Source: Aestuariibacter salexigens DSM 15300
GTDB taxonomy: Bacteria; Pseudomonadota; Gammaproteobacteria; Enterobacterales; Alteromonadaceae
Reading direction: 5' to 3'
NCBI RefSeq assembly: GCF_000429145.1
Contig: NZ_AUBH01000013.1
Span: forward strand, 1 to 64,000
DNA: 64,000 nucleotides
The position numbers were made by a program, and so were the translations under genes. Shown here one piece after another: positions 1 through 8,295 of this stretch. Below the pieces are notes generated by a model. That model saw nothing but the letters and a program-made list of their open reading frames with translations. It was not told the origin of the DNA and did not search any database. Position 1 is the stretch's first letter. Every line of letters starts with the position of its first letter.

Positions 1-2534
1 ACTTCAGCATCGCCAGTGGATCGTAAAGCTAGCGTACTGAAATCATTCCCCGAATTAATGAGAATGATTGAACTTGCAGACAATTCAGCACTGTCTGCCG
101 TTAATGCAGTACCTGCAGTCTGGCTTAATAAGCCCTCACTGGTAAGCATAAGAGAATTCACATCGACATTTCCAAGCGTGGTATCACCAGTGTCTCTTAT
201 CACCGCTGCGCCTGAGGATTGTAATGCCAACACGTCAAAGTCGTTGTCAACATTTTCCAGTGTAATTGAAGTGCCGGTCAGGCTCGCATTACTTATATCC
301 AACGCGGTACCTGCTATTTGCGAAATTCCCGAACCCGAACTGGCAAAAAGGTTGTCCGCAACCATATTGCCTAGTCTGATTCGCCCCCCAGCAGTCAGCG
401 ATGCGTTGCCGGTTGACACCGCGGTTCCCTCTATCTGATCAATTGCACCACCACTCGATAAAGTCAGGTTTGCAACATTGGTATTGCCCAGATCAACGCG
501 GTCAACATCATTGAGTGTCGCATTACCAGCAGAGTTAAGCGATAGGGAATCAAAATCGTTGTTATCATTGCCAAGCGTTATAGAACTTGCCGTGATATCT
601 GTGTTGCCAGTGAGAACGGCGGTGCCATCTGACTGACTTAGCTCTCCCCCAATATCGACCATCAAATTAGCACTGCTAATGTTGTTAAGTACGAGTGACT
701 CACTCGTATTGAGCATCAATGTCCCATTTTCTCCAGTTACTGATAAAGACGAAGGAAGAGAAATATCAGACCCTGAATACAATGAAATCATATCTGTAGC
801 AGAGACATCGTTCGCGATTTCAATTCTGCCAAGAAGAGTGGTAATAGCTAACTCACTTCCTATATCAACTGCTCCATCTAGCGTGACCCTTCCGGAAGCA
901 TCCAATTCGGCAGCGTTGGCGGTTATACCTGAATCTGCACCCTGTAAAATTGACCCGCCAAGAACATTAATATCAAGTGAACCATTAGCGACATTTAGTT
1001 GAGTAAGATTGAGCGTATTGCTTGACGTAATCGACAATAACCCGCCACTTCCTGTTACCGTTAATGAAGCAGGAAGTGAAATACCTGCGCCGGAATTCAG
1101 GGTTAAGCTGTCGGCGACTGTCACGTCATTAATCAACCTTATATTTCCAGCCCCTGTGCTGATAGCAAGGCCTTGTTCAGCATTGAGTGTTCCATCAAGC
1201 GTTGCCCGGCCTGAAGCATTGAGTGTCATATTGGCAGCTGACAGCACAGACTCTGTTCCTTGAAGAATAGAGCCCCCCGTCACATTGATATCGAGCGCAC
1301 CGCCGCCAGCACTGAGGTTTGAGTTGTTTACATTTAGCGTGTTTGATGAGGTGATGGATAAGGTCCCATCCTCACCTGTGACAGAAAGATTAGCCGGCAG
1401 CCCAATACGTTGAGCTGTGATACTCAGACTATTAGAGGTAGTCAGGTCGTCTATGATCCTTGCGGCACCCTGTGTAGCTTCAATAGAGATCGACTCTGAC
1501 GCATTTATGCCATCGCCATCGCCTTTCCTTACTTCCACATCGCCAGACATACTGGTCAGCGCCAGGGAGTCAACCGTCACTGTATTACCCAGAAAAATTT
1601 TATTGTCCGCGGTAATTTGTAAAGATGACGCTTCAATAACGCCTTCATTATTGACTGCCAAGGCCGCAATATCTGCCGCTGCGCGTGAATCGATAACCGC
1701 AAGCAGAGACGACTGGTTGCGCGATTCGATTGTTCCTTGGTTATCTATCGTTGCATTGTCGTCGAGTGCTGAATTCTCAGTGACACCTATCTCAAACAGG
1801 CTGTCAGATAACTGAACCGTCGCTTCATTGCCACTAAAGAAATTTAGTTTTGCTACCGATACACCATCAGCTCCAATCCGCAAAGTTCCGGCATTACTTA
1901 TGCCATTACCTATGAAGGTCAAATTTTTATCAACTAGAAACTCTACCTGGTCTGAATCGACAATTATGCTGCCCGCGTCATTACCATTTTCTAGCAACAC
2001 TTGATCGCCATTAACCAGGTTTGTAGCGAATGTCTCTCTATCCATAGTGGCGTCTGGAGTGAGTGTGGATACAAAAATCCCTCCTACGTCAACCATCGCG
2101 CTTGAACCAAACACGACGCCATTATGGTTAAACAGGTACACATTTCCATTCGCCAGCAAATCACCAAAGATATAAGAAATGTTATTGCCAGTTACGAAGT
2201 TGAACGTTGCAGCATTATTATTTAGCGTCGTGCCGTCGCTCAAAAAATGATTGAACTGAACGGTGTTGCCCGTATCAATACTGAAGTCTTCCCAGTTAAG
2301 GATGGCAAGCTCCACTGTTTGATTAATGACCAAGCTGTTTGCAAATGAGTCATCGATATTAACACCATCAGGCACGACGAAATTCGCTTCCAATTCGGGA
2401 AGTGCCACCTGAGGGTTTGCCAATGCAATATTACTTGCTATCGCAGCTGCGAATACAACACCTACGCTTTTCGCGATGCGTGACTTAGGCGTTGATAGAA
2501 CATTACTGTTAAGTTGATTCTGTGAAAGTCTCAT
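1..2534 (-). CDS. TpsA-type two-partner secretion exoprotein, partial (C-terminus outside window)
   Basis: At least 844 residues, open to the left edge with no stop. It starts with a long signal peptide (about 40 residues, cleavage after ALA), followed by the haemagglutination-activity/TPS secretion domain (about residues 45-170) with the diagnostic NGVVFG and VDVGG segments near residues 138-152. The rest is Ser/Thr/Asn/Gly/Asp-rich, as expected of a right-handed beta-helix, and holds internal repeats (listed separately). Such proteins cross the inner membrane by Sec and the outer membrane through a dedicated TpsB, here the gene 31 nt upstream. The ATG at 2534 is preceded by GGAGA. The adhesin, haemolysin or inhibition-toxin role depends on the missing C-terminus, so it cannot be stated. 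Confidence 0.88.
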   Translation of the reverse strand, partial: MRLSQNQLNSNVLSTPKSRIAKSVGVVFAAAIASNIALANPQVALPELEANFVVPDGVNIDDSFANSLVINQTVELAILNWEDFSIDTGNTVQFNHFLSDGTTLNNNAATFNFVTGNNISYIFGDLLANGNVYLFNHNGVVFGSSAMVDVGGIFVSTLTPDATMDRETFATNLVNGDQVLLENGNDAGSIIVDSDQVEFLVDKNLTFIGNGISNAGTLRIGADGVSVAKLNFFSGNEATVQLSDSLFEIGVTENSALDDNATIDNQGTIESRNQSSLLAVIDSRAAADIAALAVNNEGVIEASSLQITADNKIFLGNTVTVDSLALTSMSGDVEVRKGDGDGINASESISIEATQGAARIIDDLTTSNSLSITAQRIGLPANLSVTGEDGTLSITSSNTLNVNNSNLSAGGGALDINVTGGSILQGTESVLSAANMTLNASGRATLDGTLNAEQGLAISTGAGNIRLINDVTVADSLTLNSGAGISLPASLTVTGSGGLLSITSSNTLNLTQLNVANGSLDINVLGGSILQGADSGITANAAELDASGRVTLDGAVDIGSELAITTLLGRIEIANDVSATDMISLYSGSDISLPSSLSVTGENGTLMLNTSESLVLNNISSANLMVDIGGELSQSDGTAVLTGNTDITASSITLGNDNNDFDSLSLNSAGNATLNDVDRVDLGNTNVANLTLSSGGAIDQIEGTAVSTGNASLTAGGRIRLGNMVADNLFASSGSGISQIAGTALDISNASLTGTSITLENVDNDFDVLALQSSGAAVIRDTGDTTLGNVDVNSLMLTSEGLLSQTAGTALTADSAELSASSIILINSGNDFSTLALRSTGDAE
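690..1430 (-). repeat. Tandem ~107-residue repeats in the TpsA passenger
   Basis: Seen in the translation: three consecutive units of about 320 nt, each with an ISLP-like start (near 1400, 1085 and 765), then SVTG, a SITSSNTLN-like strand (near 1345, 1025 and 705) and, in the first two units, GGSILQG. The third unit is more diverged. Nearer the window edge a second, shorter repeat family carries SQ-GTA, a SITL-like strand and NDFD/NDFS (near 565, 245 and 50). This is typical beta-helix coil duplication in TPS exoproteins. Confidence 0.75.
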
Positions 2535-2565
2535 AAAAATCTCCAATATCCTTTTTTTCAACGCC

Positions 2566-4407
2566 CTAGAAATTAATCCGAAGTGAAGCAAACACTTGCG
2601 GATCATCACGACCGACAGCTTCTCTACCGCCGGAATCTGAACCTAGCGTTTCCTCTCCATTATCCACCCCTGAAGCTTTGGCTACAGACATTGAGAATGT
2701 CAGGTAATCATCAAAGGTATAGTTAAACGCTAATCCATAGCCCCCGAGGTTGACATGGGAAACGTCAGGAATCTGTGAATTTCCATTATTATTGGCATAG
2801 CCATGATCATAGAAGAGGCCGGCAGAAAATCGGCTGGTGACTTGTAAGATCAAATCTGCCGAAGCGACGCTTGCAGAATCCGCAACATAGGCGCCTACAG
2901 GATAGGCTCTCACTGTAGTTGGACCGCCAAGCGAAAGCTGTTGCACTGGAACCAACACTGCGTCACTGTACTGTCCTTGAACACGCAATTTTGCTCGTAA
3001 TGGCGCCGCTAGCCTGACGTCATACGTAAGGTCATAGACAAAACGAACTGGATTAGAATCTTGCGTACCTAAACGGGTTCGACGAACTTCAGGTTGAGTA
3101 GGGTCGTATCCTTCAGCGGTTGGGTCGTTGTTCGCATTTTTGTCCCATCCCAACAATGTTGGCAGTGCGACAAGAAGGCCGTCATTTACTTCCCATACCG
3201 CGCCAATTGAACCATAAAATACATCACCGGCCTCAGTGAACCTGGTAAATTGATATGAAAGATCGAATTCCGCTAACTCATCACGATTAAGCAGTATCGG
3301 GGTATTACCCTCTCTGTCGCCAACATATGATTCTGCGGTTATCGCACTGAAGCCGTAGGACCAGGTCCCCTGCAAGCGTCTGTTGACAGTTTGGTAATAG
3401 TTACCAAAAACTCGTGTTTTGGTGCTCTCACCGGTAAAACCCAGTCTGGCCAGTTCAATATCATCCACATCACCTAGTTCATAGTCTGATTTGAACCATT
3501 CTATCCCTAATCCATGTTTTAAATTGGGCGTCAATGCCTCCCAATTAAATCCGCCGATACAACACTGAGATGAACGATCATTTTCACCATCTGGTTTCTC
3601 ATTAAATACGATATCGGTGATGAGCCTGTCTCTGCCTCCAAAGACATTATTAAATTGTGTTCTAAGACCCGCTCTAATTTTCCCAGCAAATTGAGAGCCG
3701 TAGTTATCAACAAACGCGAAACCTTCAACAGATTGCTCATCTGTCACTTCGAGAACAAGATTCGCCTCGCCGAGGGACGTACCAGGTCGGAATACACCGA
3801 TAGATGACACGCCTGGGAGCTGGTTTTGAACTCTTAACAAGGCAGATTCGGCTGGTTCGCGCTGGATCACCTTGCCCTTTTGTTCCTCAAACACTACTTC
3901 AAAGTCATCAGCATCATACATTTTGCTGTTCAAGGATGTGACATCACCCAGTTTGCCCCGAAGCACTGCCAAGGTCACTTCACCACCACTGACCTGTTGC
4001 GCAGGAATAACGACGCGCGTCAATAGCTCCCCTCTATCACGAAACACCGCAGTCATTTTGTCTGCAAGTGCCTGCAAGCTCTCGAATGAAAAACGATTAT
4101 TGCTTTTCGACTGCGCATCAGACGCTATCGATGACAGTTCTGAATCAGTTAGCGGCGCTTGCTCTGTTTCGGAAATGATTTCCGTGAATCTAAAACGATT
4201 AACAGTAATAGTTGCCGAGTCACCAGCGCTTTGTCGCTCACTCACTGCAGGAATATCGTAGTTCAGCGCTCTTTGCGATGCCTGCTGGGAAGTATATGCA
4301 TCAGTTGCTTTGACTTGAGAAAGTGCTGCACCACTAAAGGTGGCAGAGGCAAGGATCGTTGAAACCAGTAAAGTGCATCTTTTGAAGTGTGTTCCGGGAA
4401 GTTTCAT
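2566..4407 (-). CDS. TpsB outer-membrane transporter (ShlB/FhaC/HecB family)
   Basis: A 613-residue protein with a signal peptide (about 33 residues), POTRA domains (about 60-215, including the FRDRGELLTRVVIP stretch of the ShlB-type POTRA) and a C-terminal 16-strand barrel ending in the aromatic FASLRINF. The conserved L6-loop motif, VRGY in FhaC, reads VRAYPVG near residue 498, a common variant. It secretes the TpsA protein encoded 31 nt downstream in the same direction, so tpsB precedes tpsA. It is a little longer than FhaC (about 550). I prefer the ATG at 4407; a GTG one codon earlier is also possible. Confidence 0.93.
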   Translation of the reverse strand: MKLPGTHFKRCTLLVSTILASATFSGAALSQVKATDAYTSQQASQRALNYDIPAVSERQSAGDSATITVNRFRFTEIISETEQAPLTDSELSSIASDAQSKSNNRFSFESLQALADKMTAVFRDRGELLTRVVIPAQQVSGGEVTLAVLRGKLGDVTSLNSKMYDADDFEVVFEEQKGKVIQREPAESALLRVQNQLPGVSSIGVFRPGTSLGEANLVLEVTDEQSVEGFAFVDNYGSQFAGKIRAGLRTQFNNVFGGRDRLITDIVFNEKPDGENDRSSQCCIGGFNWEALTPNLKHGLGIEWFKSDYELGDVDDIELARLGFTGESTKTRVFGNYYQTVNRRLQGTWSYGFSAITAESYVGDREGNTPILLNRDELAEFDLSYQFTRFTEAGDVFYGSIGAVWEVNDGLLVALPTLLGWDKNANNDPTAEGYDPTQPEVRRTRLGTQDSNPVRFVYDLTYDVRLAAPLRAKLRVQGQYSDAVLVPVQQLSLGGPTTVRAYPVGAYVADSASVASADLILQVTSRFSAGLFYDHGYANNNGNSQIPDVSHVNLGGYGLAFNYTFDDYLTFSMSVAKASGVDNGEETLGSDSGGREAVGRDDPQVFASLRINF

Positions 4408-4655
4408 CACTATTCCATTGTTTATGAATTTAAAGGTTTTTTTGCATTTTGAGTTTAGGCCTTTTTTTAACCATTGTTCAAGAATTTAAGGTAGTAATTT
4501 AAAATTTCGTTAACATTTATGTAAATCAATGCGTTTCAGATGTAAAAATACACCAACAACATAAGAGACGTTTCAACGTTCTGTGTTAACTAACTGCCTA
4601 ATGCACGCTATACTATCGCATTCGATATGATTGGATTGGAACTGAGGGCAAAGGC

Positions 4656-5960
4656 TTGACGCTATCGCTAACCTGGACACGTTTTAGAGATGGACAACCG
4701 CTATTTGAGCAGCGACAGTCTTTTTCAAGCAACGTTACCCTTGGAAGGGCATCTGACAACGGGTTTGTAGTACACGACCCAGAGAAATACTCATCACGTT
4801 ACCACGCCCGCATTTTATTTGAGGGCGGCGCCTATGTGCTGGAAGACACCTCTGCAGCCGGCACACTGGTTAATGGACAGTATCATCTGTCGAATGGACA
4901 GCGCATAGAATTACAATCCGGTGACGAGATAGAAATCGGAGAGTGCATTATAACCGTTGAGTTTGCACAATCTAATCCAGCAACAGATTTCACGTCTCCT
5001 CAAACCACTTCAAGGCCGGACATTACTGAAACACCAGCAGCGACCATGTACCCATCTATGGGACATGCGCCTGCGCAAGCTCAGAGTGACGATGCCTTTG
5101 ATATCGATGACTTTTTTGCCTCGGACGAACCCGCTAGCCCACAAGGCAACAGTGTAGGTAATTATACAGTAGGCGATGCATATCAACCCCCTACAGCCCA
5201 ACCGAACCCGGTACACGAAGATATTGATGATATTTTTTCAGGTATCGCAGGCGGCGCTCAAGCAACGACAGCTCAACCCGCTGGGCAACCTCAGACATCG
5301 CGACACGTTATTGATCGCGGCGCATCTGCACAACATTCATCTGCGCAGAATCCTCACGACATTCATCAGGACACCGCAGCACTGAGAGCGTTTTTGGCTG
5401 AGTTAGGTCTTGAGCCTTCTCAGCTTATTGGCCAGTCAAAAACCGACGTGATGCGCATTGCGGGCATTGTATTACGTACACTGACAGAAGGCATGATGGG
5501 TGTACTCAGTGCCAGAGATTCGGTCAAAATCCAATTTGATATGGATCGCACGCAGATTAAAAACTCGAAGAATAACCCTCTGAAGTTCTCCTCATCACCT
5601 CAAGAGGCAATGAGTAAGATGTTGACCCAGGAGCCTGGATATATGGATCCGGTCACCTCTGCGCTTGAAGCGGTCAATGATGCCAAGGCCCATGAAATGG
5701 CCATGGTGAGCGGCTTAAATGCGGCAATCGAAAATACCATTGCCGCATTCGATCCAAAGAAACTGAAAAAGGAATTGGACTTAGGCTTTTCAATTAGCAA
5801 AAGTTCGAAACTATGGGAAGGATACTGTGAAAAGTACGAACGTATAGGTAAGAGCGTGCGGTCAAACTCGAACAATCTTTTCACAGAGCACTTTAGAGAG
5901 AGCTATCAGACACAGATCGAAATGCTTGCTAAAAATGGAAGAAACTACAAGGGCGACTAA
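4656..5960 (+). CDS. FHA-domain protein with TagH-like C-terminal domain
   Basis: 434 residues starting at TTG, with a GAGGG ribosome site 7 nt upstream. The N-terminal FHA domain (about 25-100) has the LGRAS, SRYH and LVNG phosphothreonine-binding segments. A Gln/Ala/Pro-rich acidic linker follows (about 110-240) with two FDIDDFF/IDDIFSG-type elements. The C-terminal domain (about 245-434) matches the type VI secretion-associated FHA protein TagH (LRAFLAELGL, the GMMGVLSARDSVK region, and a LWEGYCEKYE-like helix near the end). In T6SS loci this protein takes part in threonine-phosphorylation control of assembly. No other T6SS gene or PpkA/PppA pair lies in the window, so it is an orphan here. 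It is followed convergently by the sulfotransferase, 14 nt away. Confidence 0.85.
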   Translation: MTLSLTWTRFRDGQPLFEQRQSFSSNVTLGRASDNGFVVHDPEKYSSRYHARILFEGGAYVLEDTSAAGTLVNGQYHLSNGQRIELQSGDEIEIGECIITVEFAQSNPATDFTSPQTTSRPDITETPAATMYPSMGHAPAQAQSDDAFDIDDFFASDEPASPQGNSVGNYTVGDAYQPPTAQPNPVHEDIDDIFSGIAGGAQATTAQPAGQPQTSRHVIDRGASAQHSSAQNPHDIHQDTAALRAFLAELGLEPSQLIGQSKTDVMRIAGIVLRTLTEGMMGVLSARDSVKIQFDMDRTQIKNSKNNPLKFSSSPQEAMSKMLTQEPGYMDPVTSALEAVNDAKAHEMAMVSGLNAAIENTIAAFDPKKLKKELDLGFSISKSSKLWEGYCEKYERIGKSVRSNSNNLFTEHFRESYQTQIEMLAKNGRNYKGD

Positions 5961-5974
5961 TTCTCCGTCGCCTT

Positions 5975-6832
5975 TTACTCACCACATACCGCGTCAATCG
6001 CTGATGAAATAGCATTTGCAGTATACATACCTGTATCAGCGAGCGAAGTTATCTTATCTCTGTTTTCAGAAAGCTGCCGAACCGCAAACTCTGGATAGCT
6101 TCGTTTTTTAAAAGACAGCTCTTCTTCTAACTGAGGGGGCTGAACACCCACCGCATCAAACAGCGGCATGCCGTTCTGTGCTATGACATCCTCATAATAA
6201 ATAAGTGTAGCGTCACTGGAAGTAAACTTCTTACAAAACCATCGATAGATGGCCAATTGTCTATCTAAGACGTTTCCGATACTTTTCAATTGAGACGCTA
6301 GCGACTTATCTACCCGTTCACCCGCTGGTATATGGCCTTTATTTACGGGCAAATCAACTGTCCACCAGGACAGCAAGACATCAACCGGGTTTCTGACGAG
6401 AAAGACCATCGGTAGATGTGCAATTAATTGGGAAGACAACGCGGCAAAGAAGGCATTCTGTTTAACGACCAACGTAAAATCTTCATCAATTCGCTTGTCT
6501 ATATTAATAGTACCACGCTCAACACGTGAACGACGAAGCCCTTCTTGGTACTGCTCTCCAACTGGATTATCAACGGACAAGCCTTGTGTAGCACCACTGT
6601 TTACCGTTTGTCCTGAGACTATATTCGAACGTAATTGATAAATCTCATCCAATACGTTTGAAAGCAGTTCTATTGGCTCACTAACAACTCTGTAATCACT
6701 CGGGTTAATTGGCTCGTGCAAGGCAACCGTATTGGCCGCCTGATTAAGCAGATGGCAGGATAATGTCGTACCAGAGCGAGGAATTCCGGACAGAAGAATT
6801 GTCTGTCCGGATTGTGCATGATTAGTTTTCAT
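5975..6832 (-). CDS. Sulfotransferase family protein
   Basis: 285 residues, cytosolic. The PAPS 5'-phosphosulfate loop GIPRSGTT lies near residues 16-23 and the 3'-phosphate motif LVRNPVDVLLSWW near residue 145. The family transfers sulfate from PAPS to hydroxyl or amino groups of glycans or small molecules; the acceptor cannot be predicted. The start overlaps the end of the upstream exported-protein gene by 11 nt, so the two are very likely co-transcribed. This suggests the enzyme modifies a product, or a cell-surface glycan, connected with the two exported paralogues. Family assignment is good; the role is inference. Confidence 0.85.
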   Translation of the reverse strand: MKTNHAQSGQTILLSGIPRSGTTLSCHLLNQAANTVALHEPINPSDYRVVSEPIELLSNVLDEIYQLRSNIVSGQTVNSGATQGLSVDNPVGEQYQEGLRRSRVERGTINIDKRIDEDFTLVVKQNAFFAALSSQLIAHLPMVFLVRNPVDVLLSWWTVDLPVNKGHIPAGERVDKSLASQLKSIGNVLDRQLAIYRWFCKKFTSSDATLIYYEDVIAQNGMPLFDAVGVQPPQLEEELSFKKRSYPEFAVRQLSENRDKITSLADTGMYTANAISSAIDAVCGE

Positions 6833-8207
6833 TCACGGTAAGAATATTGGTCACCGGCGGTGCGGGGTTGCCCAGCTCCAGTATTTGAACTGCAGCAGAG
6901 AGATCACCTCGTTTTGCATCAACAAAAATGCGGGCACTGACACGTGTTGGCACACCTTCATTAATAACAACCAGTTCGTCAGCATTGATTTTTAATGTAC
7001 TGTTAGCGGGGATAACACCAGAGGCCTTAGGACCTTCAGAATATTCGCCCTGCACGGACTCTTCACTCAAGAAAACAGTACGGTATTCGATATCATACCC
7101 AGCATGATTAACCAGGATAATTCGCTGACGGTAGCCGTCGAAGCTGGTGATATATGGCAAATCAATTGATGCAGCATCGTATCGAATGGTGCCAAATAAC
7201 GCATCTTCCAGAGTGATATCAACACCGAGATCTAATTGAAAAATGTTCCGGGTCAATGCGACATCGTTACTCTCAGCTCTTATACAAAACACAGGGTAGT
7301 CGCTTAAATCATCGATACTAACAGCTTTCTCACTCACCGCTTCATAACTGGCTATTATGACACCTTCAGAGCTACAGTTATTATCCACGCTTAAAAACGC
7401 ATCAACCGTAGAAAAATCGCCCTTTATCGATGCTGTTGCCTGACTAGTATCTACATCAGGGATTAGGTCCCTGAAATCTGAGATGATACCGGAGTCACCG
7501 GGACGTCTGACATCGTCGTTAACCAATTGTGAGAGTAATACCTTTGCCATTGACGCCAATGTTTCTGTTGCATCACCTAACGCGAAAATACTCGGAGCAC
7601 GAAAAGTCGGGTTAAAGCGCAAAAAGTTTTGCTCGAAGCCCGCAGTATGAGTGAATGCACGGGTATAGTTTTTCCCATTCGTAGGCACTACTTCAGCCAG
7701 TATATCAGTAGAGCGTGTGAGAATTGATCCTTCATTTACCGCATCAAATGCCCGGTCGTAGAGACGGTATTCAAGTTCAAGCGGTTCGCTAATATCTTCA
7801 ATAAAAAAGCTATCTATATCTACTGTGACTTCGGTTGTGCCAGGTAGCAACACAATAGAATTTATTTCAATGATGGCGAATGTATCGTCAATATTGCCAC
7901 CACTTACAAGGTAACTTCGGTAATCAGGGTTGGGTACAAGCCCGTCTGCTGTCAGAGATGATGCGAATCGACCATTTGTGAGATCAAAGCGAATGTATCG
8001 TGCATCTTCTGAAACAGAAAATCCGACTGGAAAGCGGATCTGTAATTCGTCGCTGGCGCTGGTAATTTGAAGCGCACCATCTTCGTCCAGATCTGTGCTT
8101 TCTATCGCCTCAAGTGCGTAACGTAAAGGCTCACTTTCATTTAGCTGGAAGGGGGCAGCGTTAGCCCATGAGCATATTGTAATCAGTATTAGCGCAAGAG
8201 TTCTCAT
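6822..8207 (-). CDS. Exported acidic protein, paralogue of the 480-residue neighbour
   Basis: 461 residues with a short cleavable signal peptide (ending SWANA, about residue 17) and no other membrane segment. It is acidic, poor in Lys and rich in Ile/Val/Asp/Ser, suggesting a beta-rich secreted protein. It aligns along its length with the upstream gene: the N-terminal GFSVSE-YIRFDL versus GFTIGE-YVRVDL, and the C-terminal IDLPYITSF-QRI-VN followed by GVIPA and TRVSARI versus IEVPYLTTF-QRI-IN, GVVPA and TRVSATI. I do not recognise a characterised family with certainty. It lies between a terminator and the sulfotransferase, and next to the T2SS-like operon. It may be a minor partner or anchor of the major paralogue. 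Confidence 0.8.
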   Translation of the reverse strand: MRTLALILITICSWANAAPFQLNESEPLRYALEAIESTDLDEDGALQITSASDELQIRFPVGFSVSEDARYIRFDLTNGRFASSLTADGLVPNPDYRSYLVSGGNIDDTFAIIEINSIVLLPGTTEVTVDIDSFFIEDISEPLELEYRLYDRAFDAVNEGSILTRSTDILAEVVPTNGKNYTRAFTHTAGFEQNFLRFNPTFRAPSIFALGDATETLASMAKVLLSQLVNDDVRRPGDSGIISDFRDLIPDVDTSQATASIKGDFSTVDAFLSVDNNCSSEGVIIASYEAVSEKAVSIDDLSDYPVFCIRAESNDVALTRNIFQLDLGVDITLEDALFGTIRYDAASIDLPYITSFDGYRQRIILVNHAGYDIEYRTVFLSEESVQGEYSEGPKASGVIPANSTLKINADELVVINEGVPTRVSARIFVDAKRGDLSAAVQILELGNPAPPVTNILTVNEN

Positions 8208-8237
8208 TTTTATAGCTCTTATTATTTTTTATTACTC

Positions 8238-8266
8238 AAAAAAAAGCCCCTGCAGGCAGGGGCTTT
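8238..8266 (-). terminator. Rho-independent terminator between the two exported paralogues
   Basis: Near-perfect GC-rich inverted repeat (AGCCCCTGC at 8245-8253 with its partner at 8256-8264), followed on the minus strand by eight T. It ends the transcript of the 480-residue protein 30 nt after its stop and would let only read-through reach the 461-residue paralogue and the sulfotransferase. Confidence 0.88.
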
Positions 8267-8295
8267 ACGATAAGAGTATTCGCTACTCTCAGCTA

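Noticed and set aside
16-1815. Several plus-strand open frames across the TPS exoprotein
   Set aside because: They mirror the low-complexity repeats of the minus-strand gene, have no ribosome sites or recognisable domains, and the minus-strand frame is continuous with a clear signal peptide and secretion domain.
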